From assembly GCA_035771175.1 (NCBI GenBank), contig CM069608.1:12034019-12098018 (forward strand): a DNA stretch of 64,000 nucleotides. Direction: 5' to 3'. Source of the DNA: Paratinospora sagittata (taxonomy: Eukaryota > Streptophyta > Magnoliopsida > Ranunculales > Menispermaceae). Positions within the stretch are counted from its first letter, which is position 1; each line of letters starts with the position of its first letter. Position numbers and translations under genes: made by a program. The notes under the pieces were generated by a model, which made no database searches, had not been told where the DNA came from, and worked only from the letters and a program-made list of their open reading frames with translations. Shown piece by piece: positions 11,186-21,592 of the stretch.

Positions 11186-12326
11186 CTAAACCAGCAGAAC
11201 GCTCACAGGAGGGGCGCGAATGCATTATAACAATAACAGAATACGTAGAAACACAATTGAGTACAAATCTGATTATATTAATTTCAGAATGTATTTTTGT
11301 ATAGAATATGATTGAGGGAACATCCTCCCAAAATCTCTCTTTAATTAACAAGGGTTACAAAATGTGGGACACAAGGTCCACTTAACTACCAATCGTCTAG
11401 AGCAGCAAGCTGCCTCCCGTTCACTATTTAAAGTTACTGAGGATAAGACAATGTTTGGTTGAGTCAGATTGACCACTAATCCGACATAGTAACAATGTAA
11501 TATATGAACTCCAAATATATAGGTATAAGTATGACAGGTATGAACATTATACACAATAATGCAGTGTAAATGAATAGTAGACATAATGATAAATGAATGT
11601 AAACTTTAATAAAATTTATAAGACACGTAAACCTATGTTTCGTTCCCCACCTTCAGATAAAAACTCCTTGAACTGGCGCTTTCTCCCGAGTAGAACTGCG
11701 TTGCACTGCGAAGAGAGTCTCAAAAAGAGGAGAGAAATCACAAAAAGAACAAGAGAGAAGAGAGTGATTTGGTGTGAAAATAACAAAGAGAGGGGGTCCT
11801 TATATAGGAAAATGAACGCCCAAACCTTCGAGCGGGCTGTCCAGTTGTCCGGATAGATGCCCGATGTTCAAATTTTTTATTTTTTTGTGTGCAAACCTAG
11901 TGTATTGCACTTGCACCTTTTAAAAAAAAACAATAAACAGACACTAATGAAGTATTGTCCGCTCCGCTTGCGTGAATATGCTCTAACCCCTGACGAACCC
12001 GCTTCATCACACCTTGGAATTGATGGCCCCTGCCCTTGCTCTTGTTCCATAGTAGAGGAAGGCCCCGCTTCATCACTGATGTTCAGCCCAGACAGAACAC
12101 CGACAATTGACTCCATGGAGATTCTCGCATTACGAATTGTTACTTCTGGTTCAGGCATGGACATCCATTGTAATGCGATGTCTAGGGTTTGTTTGTTTCG
12201 TTGTTGTACATATCCCAATGCAAATGAACAATTACATGTGAATAACAAATAAATCTAATTCGATATAAAGAAAAAAGAAAGGAATGCAAACTTTATTACC
12301 AGGGTAGTATCATCATCAAACATATA
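11186..12326 (-). other. Unassigned block with promoter-like patch and a 123-codon ORF
   Basis: On the minus strand, a TATA-like cctatataagg (about 11800-11810) is followed by a CT-rich leader-like stretch (caccaaatcactctcttctc), which looks like a plant promoter. The minus ORF at 11877-12248 encodes DIALQWMSMPEPEVTIRNAR and a Ser/Glu/Gln-rich tail; I do not recognise it. In unit 2 a deletion of about 65 bp between two copies of cgcttcatcac breaks this frame. It is probably a captured or transposon-derived fragment. Confidence 0.35.
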
Positions 12327-13243
12327 TGTAACGCCCCGTACATTTGAGTCAAACATAATCATTGACTTATACGTATTGTCAGACGTATTTATATGCGTAT
12401 ACATGTACAATGCTCTTCGATCAGTATATTTGTGTGTATTTGACTTAAAATAGTGTAATTGAGTGGTTTATGGGTGATTGGTATCGTTGGATGTCATTGG
12501 TATCACGAAAAACCCTTTAAAAATGAAAATATGAATTTTGGAACGCGAGAAGCGTGCTCCTCGCCGTCTGCAACTTTAAAAAAAAAAATGATGCGGTTGC
12601 ATGTTGTTGAAACAGGTGTCTTAACTCATTTTAGCCACTTAATTGATGAATTAAACACGTATGAGCTTGCTGGAAAGTGAGACCAGACACGTTTTAAGCT
12701 TAATAAGTTGTTGGCACGATCAAATTTTAAGTTGTTGAATTGAAAAGAAAGAAACCAAATTGAGCACGAGAAGTTGCAGAGGAAAGCTGAGGAAGAAGGC
12801 CAAGAGCTTGGGAGCTCCAAATTTAGGTAAAAACCCTGGTCTTTTGAACTGAATTTTCCAGATTTGAAACCCCCTAAGTTGTTCAACATATCTGAAAAGT
12901 TTTGGATTTCCATGGCTAGAATAGATGATTGGAAAAATGGGTTTTGTGTTGGAGATTTATGATTTCGAAGTGCAATTGGATGGTAATTGTGGGTAAGTTC
13001 AGTTATGTTGGTGATGTGATTTTGATCCTGAATATCTGAATTAGTATAATTGAAACTGTTTGCATGGGAATTTGCAGGGATTTGAATTTGAAAATTGGGA
13101 AATTGATGAACAATTTGGTGACTAGCGTTGGAATGGTATGAATGAGCGTGGAAAATTGATCAAGGTGAACAAATTGTGCTGAAAAAACGTGAATGAGGGG
13201 AATGCATTGTTAAGGTATTTCTAATGGGTTTAATTGTATGTTT
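12327..13243 (+). mobile_element. Gypsy LTR fragment (copy 1)
   Basis: Begins tgtaacgccccgtacatttg, a typical Ty3/gypsy LTR start. It continues with LTR-like text including gagcacgagaagttgcagag and aaaccctggt. It stops abruptly at 13243 where an inverted repeat begins. No matching 3' LTR was found in the unit, so this is a 5' fragment of an element whose body follows inside the inverted repeat. Confidence 0.6.
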
Positions 13244-13666
13244 GGTGGGCCGACTTACAACCATTTTTTCTTTTGTATCACTAACTTTGGAGTAGTATGG
13301 GACACAATAAAATTGGAAGATACTAAATAAAACGTGAAAGTAAGAAAACCCACGACCTTGTGTGAAAAGAAACATCTGGGAAAAGTTAAATTACTAACAT
13401 TATCACTAAGTTTACATGGTATGGGACGAGTAAACTTGGACGATACTATTAGTGAACTCCTATCTAGTCAATGTTTCGTAGAGGCCATGTTCTTACAACT
13501 TAACTTGGTTGAAACCCTTATTACCAAATTCATGTGGTATGGGACACACAAATTTGGATAATAGTTGAAAAGACTAAGCGAAAGAGTTCGAATACATAAG
13601 ATTGCGATAGAACGTTAAATTATGATATTTACCGAGGTAAATCTTTGAACCTTTATGACTCATATG
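13244..13666 (+). repeat. Left arm of 3.2-kb inverted-repeat structure (copy 1)
   Basis: About 423 bp starting ggtgggccgacttacaacc and ending near catatg. It aligns almost throughout with the reverse complement of 16042-16467 (estimated near 90% identity by eye). A 75-codon ORF in it (13334-13561) has a counterpart on the minus strand in the right arm but no recognisable domain; it is carried by the repeat rather than being a likely gene. Confidence 0.85.
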
Positions 13667-13944
13667 AATTTTCAAAGAAATGTATATGTATGTTCACAAA
13701 AACCAGAACTAAAACATTTGAAATACTAGCAAAGTTTTATACTGATTATATGAACACTCTAACCTTGTTTTACACCATGGCCAAACATACGAGGCACATA
13801 AGATTCTTTGATTCCTCAACAAAAACCTTACACCATACCTAGAAAAATAGGTGGTTTTACATTGCAGTACTCTCGAACTTATTGTTGAGAATATCATAAT
13901 ATTATACTTGGCTACAGTTCTTACATCATGGTTTTATTTTCTCC

Positions 13945-14598
13945 TTGCTACTGAGAAAATGCAAACCAAGAAGAGAGGAAGGCCACACACAGGGCAACAT
14001 GACAATTAGAGAGTATGCTGTCAGGTTTAAAGAATTATCGGTCAACTCTCTTTCCACCATCTTCACGGAGCAAGATAAGATCGAGAAATTCTACAACGAC
14101 CTTCGTCCTAACATTCGACAAGCCCTGTCGATCTTGGGTCTCAAGATTTACAGGGAGGTCGTTGACAAGGCCATGAGCTTTGAGCAGGAGCAGAGAATGA
14201 ATAAGGGAAAATGACCTGCAATGTTTTCCCAACAGGGCTCGCAGCAGGGCAACAAGAAGAAGCCCTACTATAATCAAAACCCAACCCTCCCAGCCCCTGT
14301 TCAGAAGAACGAAACCACGACACCTAGGCTGAGCTGTCTATCCATGACCATCAGGATTTTTGCAATTATTGCCGAGGAGGTCGTAATGGAAAGGGTGGTC
14401 GTCGCAACGGCAAAGGCAGGGGTGGTCGTCGCAACGGCAAAGGCAGGGGTGGTGGTCAGCATCACAATCAATATGGCCATCAGAACTAGCAACAAAGGCC
14501 GACATGTTATAACTGTGGCCAGCAGGGCCATGTAAGAAATGCCTGCCCCCACCCTCAGCAACCGCGAAAACCTTGTTCTCGTTGTTCCAGTCTAACAA
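13945..14598 (+). pseudogene. Gypsy gag C-terminal part with zinc knuckle (copy 1)
   Basis: MTIREYAVRFKELS...FYNDLRPNIRQAL is the C-terminal part of a retrotransposon gag domain. It stops at a TGA (14212-14214). An Arg/Gly/Asn-rich stretch follows in another frame, then the CCHC knuckle CYNCGQQGHVRNAC near 14501-14545. The Gly/Arg-rich part contains two tandem 27-bp copies (near 14397-14450); unit 2 has one. There are no gag N-terminus and no primer-binding site upstream, so this is a fragment. Confidence 0.75.
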
Positions 14599-14699
14599 GC
14601 CTCACCTGCTGCTAATGCCCAACCCAGGCAGAACCAGTAGAACCAAGGGCAACAGAACCAGGGCAGAGCGTTTGCCATCACTCAACAACCCCTCCCAGA

Positions 14700-15027
14700 C
14701 AACAATGTAGTCAAAGGTACATTTTTCTTGTTCAATACAATGTTGCATGTCTTGTTCGATTCCGGTGCTACACATTCCTTTATATCTTCTGCATTGGTAA
14801 AGCATTTAGGGTTGCATCCTGAACCCACATATATTACAATCCATGTCACATCACCATTAGGATCTGGTACTGACGTAAATTTGTAGTGTTCTCGATGTGA
14901 GCTTCGAATGTCAGGACATATAATATATGCAGATCTCTTTGTGATGGATATTGAAGACTTTGACATCATCCTTGGCATGGACTGGCTCGCACCTCTGAAT
15001 GCAAAGATCTATTGTATGAAGAAGTAA
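14700..15027 (+). pseudogene. Gypsy aspartic protease relic (copy 1)
   Basis: Contains VLFDSGATHSFIS (active-site DSG, near 14750-14788) and, downstream, DIILGMDWL (14962-14988), the two hallmarks of gypsy proteases. It is interrupted by stops (e.g. NL* near 14880 and KK* before 15027). It sits between the gag knuckle and RT in normal order. No activity is expected. Confidence 0.75.
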
Positions 15028-15960
15028 GTTCAGTTATCTTTGCCTACTGGAGAGTTTGTCAAGATTCGGAGAACAAGGAAATGGATACACAACTCGACTG
15101 TTGCACAACTTCGAGCTCTTTCCATTGGTAATGACAACAAATCACCAGTATTGTACCCTCTCGAAGTACATGATATCTCGATAATACCTGAATTTCCAAC
15201 GATTTTTCTAAATGACCTTCTTGGTCTACCTCCGGTTAGGGAATTCGATTTTGAGATCAAACGCATACCTGGGACCGGGCCTATCTCAATTCCACCATAC
15301 AAAATGTCAAATGTCGAGTTGGTTGTGTTGGACAAGCAACTGAAGGAATTGGAGAGAAATGGCTTCATTAGGAAAAGTTCATCACCTTGGGGCACTCCAG
15401 TTCTGTTTGTTCGCAAAAAAGATGGTTCGTTACGATTTTGCATTGACTATCGCAAGTTGAATAACGCCACCATCAAGAACAGATACCCATTACCTAGGAT
15501 CGATGACTTGTTCGACCAACTTAGAGATGCCAAGTACTTCTCTAAGATTGATTTACGATCCGGTTACCATCAACTCCGGATCAGATAGTCGGACATTAAT
15601 AAAACTACTTTCAAAACCCGGTACGGTCATTAGGAGTTCTTGGTTATGTCGTTCGGTTTAACAAATGCACTTACAGCGTTCATGGATTTGATGAACCACA
15701 TCTTCAGGTTATACTTAGATCGATTTGTTGTGGTCTTTGAGGATGATATCTTGAATATTCCTCAACTGAGGAAGACCATAAGATACATCTGAGGATTGTC
15801 CTCTAGACCTTGAAAAGCTACCAGTTGTATGCAAAGTTGAGTAAGTGCAAATTTTGGGCAAAACGAGTTCAATTCCTAGGCCATGCGGTTTCGGGCAATG
15901 TCATTGAGGTGGATCCTTCAAAGGTTGAAGCGGTTTTAAACTAGAAGCAACCTACCAATG
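15028..15960 (+). pseudogene. Gypsy reverse transcriptase relic (copy 1)
   Basis: Open from 15040 to 15588, with the RT blocks [24 protein letters not shown]...[14 protein letters not shown] and [16 protein letters not shown] in order. A TAG (15586-15588) and another TAG soon after break the frame; unit 2 has sense codons at both sites. The catalytic block reads [10 protein letters not shown] (usual gypsy form F-x-D-D). A one-base deletion follows it in both units, then KFWAKRVQFLGH and VEAVLN at about 15930. RNase H and integrase are absent: the sequence breaks into the right inverted-repeat arm. Confidence 0.8.
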
Positions 15961-16041
15961 TTATAGAAATTCGAACTCTTTCGCTTAGTCTTTTCGACTA
16001 TTATTCAAAAGTTGAAGCGGTTTTTAACTGGAAGTAGCAAC

Positions 16042-16467
16042 CATACGAGTCATAAAAATTCTAAGATTATCCTCAGTAAATATCTTGATCTAACGTCTGA
16101 TTGCAATCTTATGTATTCAAACTTTTTCGCTTAGTCTTTTCGACTATTATCCAAATTCGTGTGTCCTATACCACATGAATTTGGTAATAAGGGTTTCAAC
16201 CAAGTTAAGTTGTATGAACATGGTCTCTATAAAACATTGACCGGAGAGGAGTTCACTAATAGTATTGTCTAAATTTACTCGTCTCATACTGTGTAAACTT
16301 AGTGATAATGTTAGTAATACAACTTTCCTCAAATATTTCTTTTCACACAAGGTTGTGGGCTATCTTACCTCCACGTTTTATTTAGAATCTTCCAATTTTG
16401 TTGTGTCCCGTACCACTCCAAAGTTAGTGATACAAAAGAAAAAAAAATGGTTGCAAGACGGCCCACC
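16042..16467 (-). repeat. Right arm of 3.2-kb inverted-repeat structure (copy 1)
   Basis: Reverse complement of 13244-13666, ending ggttgcaagacggcccacc. A small extra piece of the same arm (about 15968-16002, cgaactctttcgcttagtct) is stranded just inside. It sits between two near-copies of gttgaagcggtttt (15924 and 16010), so the inner border is rearranged. Confidence 0.85.
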
Positions 16468-17370
16468 AGTTACTGCATTGGGTCTATCGGGTCTCAAAAT
16501 AGGGACCCGATATTATCGGGTAGGGTGTCGAATCTTGGGGAAAACCGACCCGAGTAACCTGACCCAACCCGCATATCATTAAAATAGCCACATTATTAGG
16601 AACTTTACTTATAATTATGACTTGATATAATGTGTATTTGGGTCATTTTTGTTTTGCAGGTTCGTGATCAACAATCCACCAAAGGCCAATCATAAGAATG
16701 TTTATTTGTACGGTTTAAATAAGTTTTGATTTTGAATTATATGTCATGCATGTTAGGTTATTTTTATTTTACAAATTTAAGGGCAAGAATTCACCAAAAG
16801 GCTAGATAATAGTGTTTCTTATATATATTATTTAAATAGGTTTTGAATTTTTATTTATAAATTTATGAGAAATAACTTTTTTTATGTAAAAATGAGTTTA
16901 ATTTCAAGTTGGGCTTTTTTTTAATCACAATTGGCTCATTTTAATGCTGAAAAAAGAGTTAAAAAAATGATTTTTTGGGCTTAAATTTTTATTTTTTTTT
17001 AAAGAAGAGATTGTGGTTGGGTTAACCCGACCACCCGACCCGTATGAAATAGGGTCGGGTGGTCACCCTTTTTTGGGTGATGTCGGGTGGCATTGGGGTG
17101 GCTGCGATGCCACCGGACATTTGCGGGTCGGGTAGGGTTGGGGCAAAACCCAACCCGTGCTCACTCCTATATTTTTATTTTATTTTAGAACATCATGATA
17201 AAGATATTTGTTCATTTGTTGTATATATTTCATCTTATGTCTTTCTACTGTGCTTATGTCTTTCTACCGTGCATTGAGAATAAATTCTTAAATATATGTA
17301 TCATATTTCATAATTCATAAAAATTAAAATTAAAGTTTACTATTTTACTAGTGTCGTGTCCAAGTACCCG
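16468..17370. mobile_element. GGGTCGGGT-rich relic, hAT-like terminus at right (copy 1)
   Basis: Two GC-rich patches rich in GGGT(C/T)GGGT and ACCCGACCC (about 16480-16580 and 17015-17160) flank AT-rich DNA. The right patch ends cccgtgctcactccta, which on the minus strand reads taggagtgagcacggg, resembling terminal inverted repeats of plant hAT-type non-autonomous elements. The other end and a target duplication were not found. The short ORFs here are unconvincing. Confidence 0.4.
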
Positions 17371-17555
17371 TGTCAAGACCCCATCACAATCCCCCAGGGC
17401 ATCCTGACTGGCACAGGAATCTAACTATCTTATTCCCTCATAGGACCATTAGATCCCTATTAAGCTTCAACCGAGCCTACGATATAGTCTCTCCTGTAAA
17501 TTAGACATCTCACAATCTCAAAAAACATCACATCCACACATATATCACATCAACC

Positions 17556-17594
<39 letters not shown>

Positions 17595-19682
17595 ACATTC
17601 CCACCATAGATTACATCATACTCATATTTAAAGTTCCAACCCTGCTAACATCTAGCAGTTTTTCTAACATTAATAATACATTCACCTACTTAGTTATACA
17701 TGTGGGGTTATATACATATATTTACAAAATCAAAATACGTGTTTACCAAGTCTTCAACCTACATCAAAACAAAACTCTGGCAAGGCTCTCCTATCTTACT
17801 GATAAGCTATTCCGTTGCCCTTATCTGCAACTGAAGGACCTGAAAATTTTGGAAATAGAATGAGTCAACTGTGCCTAGTGAAATAGAATATTCAATTATA
17901 CCATCATTCACACATCTACATAATCATGCATGCTCATGTATGTTATGCAAATCAGCATGCAAACACCAATGTATATGCATATGCAATCATAGCAATCCAT
18001 TCTCATTCTCGTTTCAACTAGCTTTTCCAAGACTTATGTAATACATAGTCAATAGGTACTAACATAACTCACTACAACATTTCAGCCAGATGATAAAGTG
18101 GTCTAGTTCTATATACTATCCAGGAGCTCTAAAAATTATTCTAAAGAAGGAATGTAACCGTACTTTAATTTTGAGAAAACATTCTCTTTTTTTAACCTAA
18201 TTAGCTTTCCTTGCATATAATACTAGAACAATGACTCGCTTCCCAACCGAATAGATTCTCATATAGACCTTTAAATCTAACTAGGATCACTAAACTCGAT
18301 TATTCTCGTAGGGAGCAGCTCAACTTACTTTGAATGTCCAAAAGTTTAACTCTAATAGATTTACCAGTCAATATAGACAATCTCTGCCTTTTCTCATGCA
18401 ACAACCACCATACACATGTACAAACATTTAATTACACGTAATATGATGACAAAAATGATGAAATAAGATTGAAATTCTACTCACAACCAATGCCAGAATA
18501 TAAGTCCCACACTATCAACTTACTCCACCACCTCTAATAGAACCTGCACATATCATATAATTCATATTAACATATTTCTCTATTATTTCTTATTTCACAA
18601 AATCTCTAACTCATTAGAATTTTAACTCTAACTAATTCATTTAAATAAATTCAACTAAGTTCTGGCAACATGAAATGAACTCTAACTTTCCAATTCAGTC
18701 CCATAATTATATTTGAGTCTCTCAGACACGTGATGATCAGTCTAAATAATTTTTACCACCCTCTAAAATATTGTCACAGTGAAAGACAGTAGAAATAAGT
18801 TTTTTAACCTTATTTCTACAAGTTTCCAAATCCAATGTATTTACTAAAATCATTCAATCACATACTAAAAATACCAATCGATATCCAAAAATCATGATCT
18901 TGGTATAGAAACATCCGAAATTCAATCCTCTACGATTCTATGGTTTCAAACATGAATTTCAGCAGAGTTTGACATGGTTCCAAAGGCCCTCAATGTCAAA
19001 TTTGGTTTCCGGCACCAATATGACATATGAACGCAAACAAACTACATATTCGTGATCTACGTGACTATAGGAGTGACAATATATAATATTTACGTGTTTC
19101 TATTCAAAGTGGGTCAAAACCCCAGTTTTGAAAACACCACAAAACACCTCCTATAGCAAAAATTAAACCGCTAGGAACGTCACACGTAGCTTAAATATCA
19201 CTTTTGCAACGAAAAGAAGGAAAAATGGCTTACCGGCATATTGAATTCGGCCGCGAAATATAGCGAAACTCTCGCCCTTTCTTTCTCTCTATTCAGTTTC
19301 TTCTCTGGACGTTTGTTTTTTTTTTTTTTTGCCTTAGGTAGCAAATGAAAACAAGATTAGCAAGTGAATAAGAGTTATTTGATTTTTTTTTTATTCCATG
19401 CACCTCATGTCACTTACTCAACCAACTCCCCCTTTATTATTATTTTTTTCTAATTTCATAATACCTCTCATTCCATAATCATACCTTTCTCATTTAAATA
19501 TAGTTTTCATGCTTCCATTTGCTCCATTTAACTTTATGAACACATGCACTACATTTAATAAACCAATATTGTATAATATTCATAACATAAATACACTCAT
19601 AAGAAATTCACATCACAAGAACATACCACACAACATTTAAAAATTCTTAGGGTCCCATTTTATGAAAATGATGGTCGTTACA
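17371..19682 (-). mobile_element. 3' LTR of minus-strand gypsy element (unit 1)
   Basis: On the minus strand it starts TGTAACGACC (19682) and ends ...GGTCTTGACA (17371), about 2.3 kb, TG...CA. The last about 755 bp of the element sense (17371-18125) match 29996-30770 of the other LTR closely. The remaining U3-side part (18126-19682) does not match that LTR. It contains a long AT dinucleotide run near 17560-17592. No gene. Confidence 0.7.
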
Positions 19683-19795
19683 ACCTCCCCAACTTAAAAG
19701 AAATTTCATCCTCGAAATTTAAAAGTTAGGAATTTCTTTATTCCTAAGTTTCTGCACTTTCCTATCAAGAATCACCACTGGCATCTCATCATATG
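19683..19795 (-). mobile_element. Gypsy polypurine tract and 3' internal end (unit 1)
   Basis: On the minus strand atttcgaggatgaaatttct then aagttggggaggt leads straight into the LTR start TGTAACGACC. The phrase ATTTCGAGGATGAAATTTC is the common end of plant gypsy pol just before the polypurine tract. This fixes the orientation of the LTR at 17371-19682 and shows that its internal region continued to the right before the copia insertion. Confidence 0.7.
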
Positions 19796-20146
19796 TGTTA
19801 TCTCAATGATCCCCACGACATGAATGTTTTGATGATTCCAAATATCTTCAGTTGGTCTATCTAATTATCTTTTCAAGTGTTTCAGATTTATCAAGAATCA
19901 AGATCAAGGAACTGTGATCACAAGCCTATTGAACATCAAAGTAAAGTTTCGAGTCTGTCAGTACTTAAAATGTAATGTCTATCGATCATCTTACTCTAAG
20001 CAAGATTTTTATTATTTGCATAATTTGATCGTAACATTTTAATCGTACATTATGATTTATAAAGTTTTTGTTTTGATTAAAAGAAACAATGATGTTTAAT
20101 CTAGTTTTAATTGAGAAATCAAAAACCACTTTCATAAAGTCTTTCA

Positions 20147-20695
20147 GGACGCTAATGTTTTAGCAGCGCCCTCCTGGACTTGATGAGTTAGGACGTTGAT
20201 AAAATGTTAGGACGCTCAAGGTTGAGTTGAACTATTTAATAAGGACGCTTACTCGTTAGTAGTGACCTTTCTTTTATCAACCTTTGAGAATGTCAGGACG
20301 CTGACTTACTTTCAGCTCGCTGAAAATTTTTCTTTTATCTTTAAGTGATTTCTATCTTTAAGGACGATGATAAGTTATAAGTTGAATGAATTATCAGGAC
20401 GCTACTTGTGTAGGAGCGCCCTCATCCTTAGAATCAACTTAAGTAACTTTCAGGATGCTCACCGTCCCTCAGCGCGCTTAAACATTGTTTTAAAACGGCT
20501 TTTAATAGTTTAGGACGCTCACTCTTGAGTAGCGCTCTCATATGTTTTGCGTTTTAAAACCAAGCAGGACGCTTATTGCGAAGTAGCGCCCTCATGCTTT
20601 AAGTCGTTTAATTGTCAAAGCAAGTCAGGACGCTTACTACTTAGTAGCACCCTCACTTCATTGTTCAGTAGGACGCTGATATTCTAGGAGCGCCC
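20147..20695. repeat. Array of GGACGCT-N11-AGCGCCC dyads in U3 (5' LTR, unit 1)
   Basis: Nine clear modules start at 20147, 20243, 20296, 20397, 20453, 20513, 20567, 20628 and 20671. Each is a left half GGACGCT, exactly 11 bases, then a right half AGCGCCC or a close variant. Decayed left halves lie at 20191, 20210 and 20362, so the period is about 45-65 bp. The two halves are complementary at six of seven positions. Several 11-base spacers are themselves partly self-complementary (CACTCTTGAGT, TACTACTTAGT, TACTCGTTAGT). It lies just upstream of the TATA box. Confidence 0.85.
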
Positions 20696-20803
20696 TCAAA
20701 GGAACAATGTTTGCCATTTTCGTGGTATATTCTAGTTGTTGTGAGTAAACGTTCATATTTGAAATTTAAATTCAAATGAACAACAACTTCATCTCTACAA
20801 GTC

Positions 20804-20809
20804 TATAAA
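20804..20809 (+). promoter_or_regulatory. Copia LTR TATA box
   Basis: tataaa within gtctataaacacagacactt. It lies downstream of the dyad array and before the R-like region; the matching site in the other LTRs is conserved. Transcription start is inferred about 30 bp downstream. Confidence 0.5.
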
Positions 20810-21538
20810 CACAGACACTTACCAATTTGTTAAGCACCGAAAATTTTCTGAGCTAAAACACTTTTTCAAAGCTAGTTGAATTTTCATTTGGTCAAGAAAA
20901 CGTTTAAGCCGATTTGTTTTCATAGTAGTTTTCTTTGAGACTTTACGCATTCAATAGATTTTCATACTGAGCAAACATCTTATCTTTATCTGAAAATCTA
21001 TTTGAATTTTTGAACTGTTTTCATTCAAATCGTTCTGCACTATTTTAACTTATATCATTCTTGCTGAAAGAGTAATTTGAGAGATAGTTCATAGGATACA
21101 GTTGTACTCAATTTCATATCATGTGTATTGTATCAAGGTTGTAACAGTAGTTACATAAACTACTGAGTTGATATTCTTCTGTCAACGAAGTTAGGTTGTC
21201 TTACACTCGTAAGTTGAGAAACGGTAGTTCTCACATCTGTAAGTTGAGATAGGTTGGTCTCACGCCTTGAAGCTGAGTAGTATAACGGTTGTTCTCACAC
21301 CCGCAAGTTGAGAAAAGGTGTAACGGTTTGATTTTCACCCATAAGAAGGTCTATAGCGGTAAGTTTAAAATCCTAACAGAGGAGGTTAGGTAGTGGACGT
21401 AGGCAAGTAGTCGAACCACTATAAATTGACTGTGCATACTTGCATATTTTTCTACACTTTAATCTTGCCATTGTAACTAATTTTAAATTGTCTAAGTGTC
21501 CAATTCACCCCCCTCTTGGACGTAACTGGGCCAACAAT

Positions 21539-21549
21539 TGGTATCAGAG
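21539..21549 (+). other. Copia primer-binding site (initiator Met tRNA)
   Basis: tggtatcagag, complementary to the 3' end of plant initiator-Met tRNA, two bases after the LTR end ccaaca. It fixes the LTR boundary and the plus-strand orientation. Confidence 0.85.
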
Positions 21550-21592
21550 TAGTGTTGCACTTCAAAAAAACATCACAATTTCTTTGATATCA

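Larger units (their letters stand above)
19796..21536 (+). repeat. Copia 5' LTR (unit 1)
   Basis: Starts tgttatctcaatgatcccc (19796) and ends gggccaaca (21536), immediately before the primer-binding site. The same start occurs at 26725 after a polypurine tract. A TATA box (tataaa, 20804-20809) places U3 to its left. Compared with the 3' LTR and the unit 2 5' LTR it lacks about 190 bp after 20709. The R/U5 side has repeated cg/caagttgaga-ggttgttctcac phrases near 21190-21320. Confidence 0.85.

Noticed and set aside
9959..11230. Several 88-128-codon ORFs with repeated peptide phrases
   Set aside because: They are translations of the foldback units; the shared phrases follow from DNA repeats and frames differ between units.
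17560..17592. Long AT dinucleotide run
   Set aside because: Ordinary microsatellite in an LTR; length differs between units and LTRs as expected from slippage.
20147..20695. Regularly spaced short repeats resembling a CRISPR array
   Set aside because: The repeat is an imperfect dyad inside a plant retrotransposon LTR, spacing is irregular (43-101 bp), flanks are not unique spacers, and the genome is eukaryotic.
21440..21592. Upstream in-frame extension of copia gag
   Set aside because: It covers the end of the LTR and the primer-binding site; the ATG at 21593 is the sensible start.
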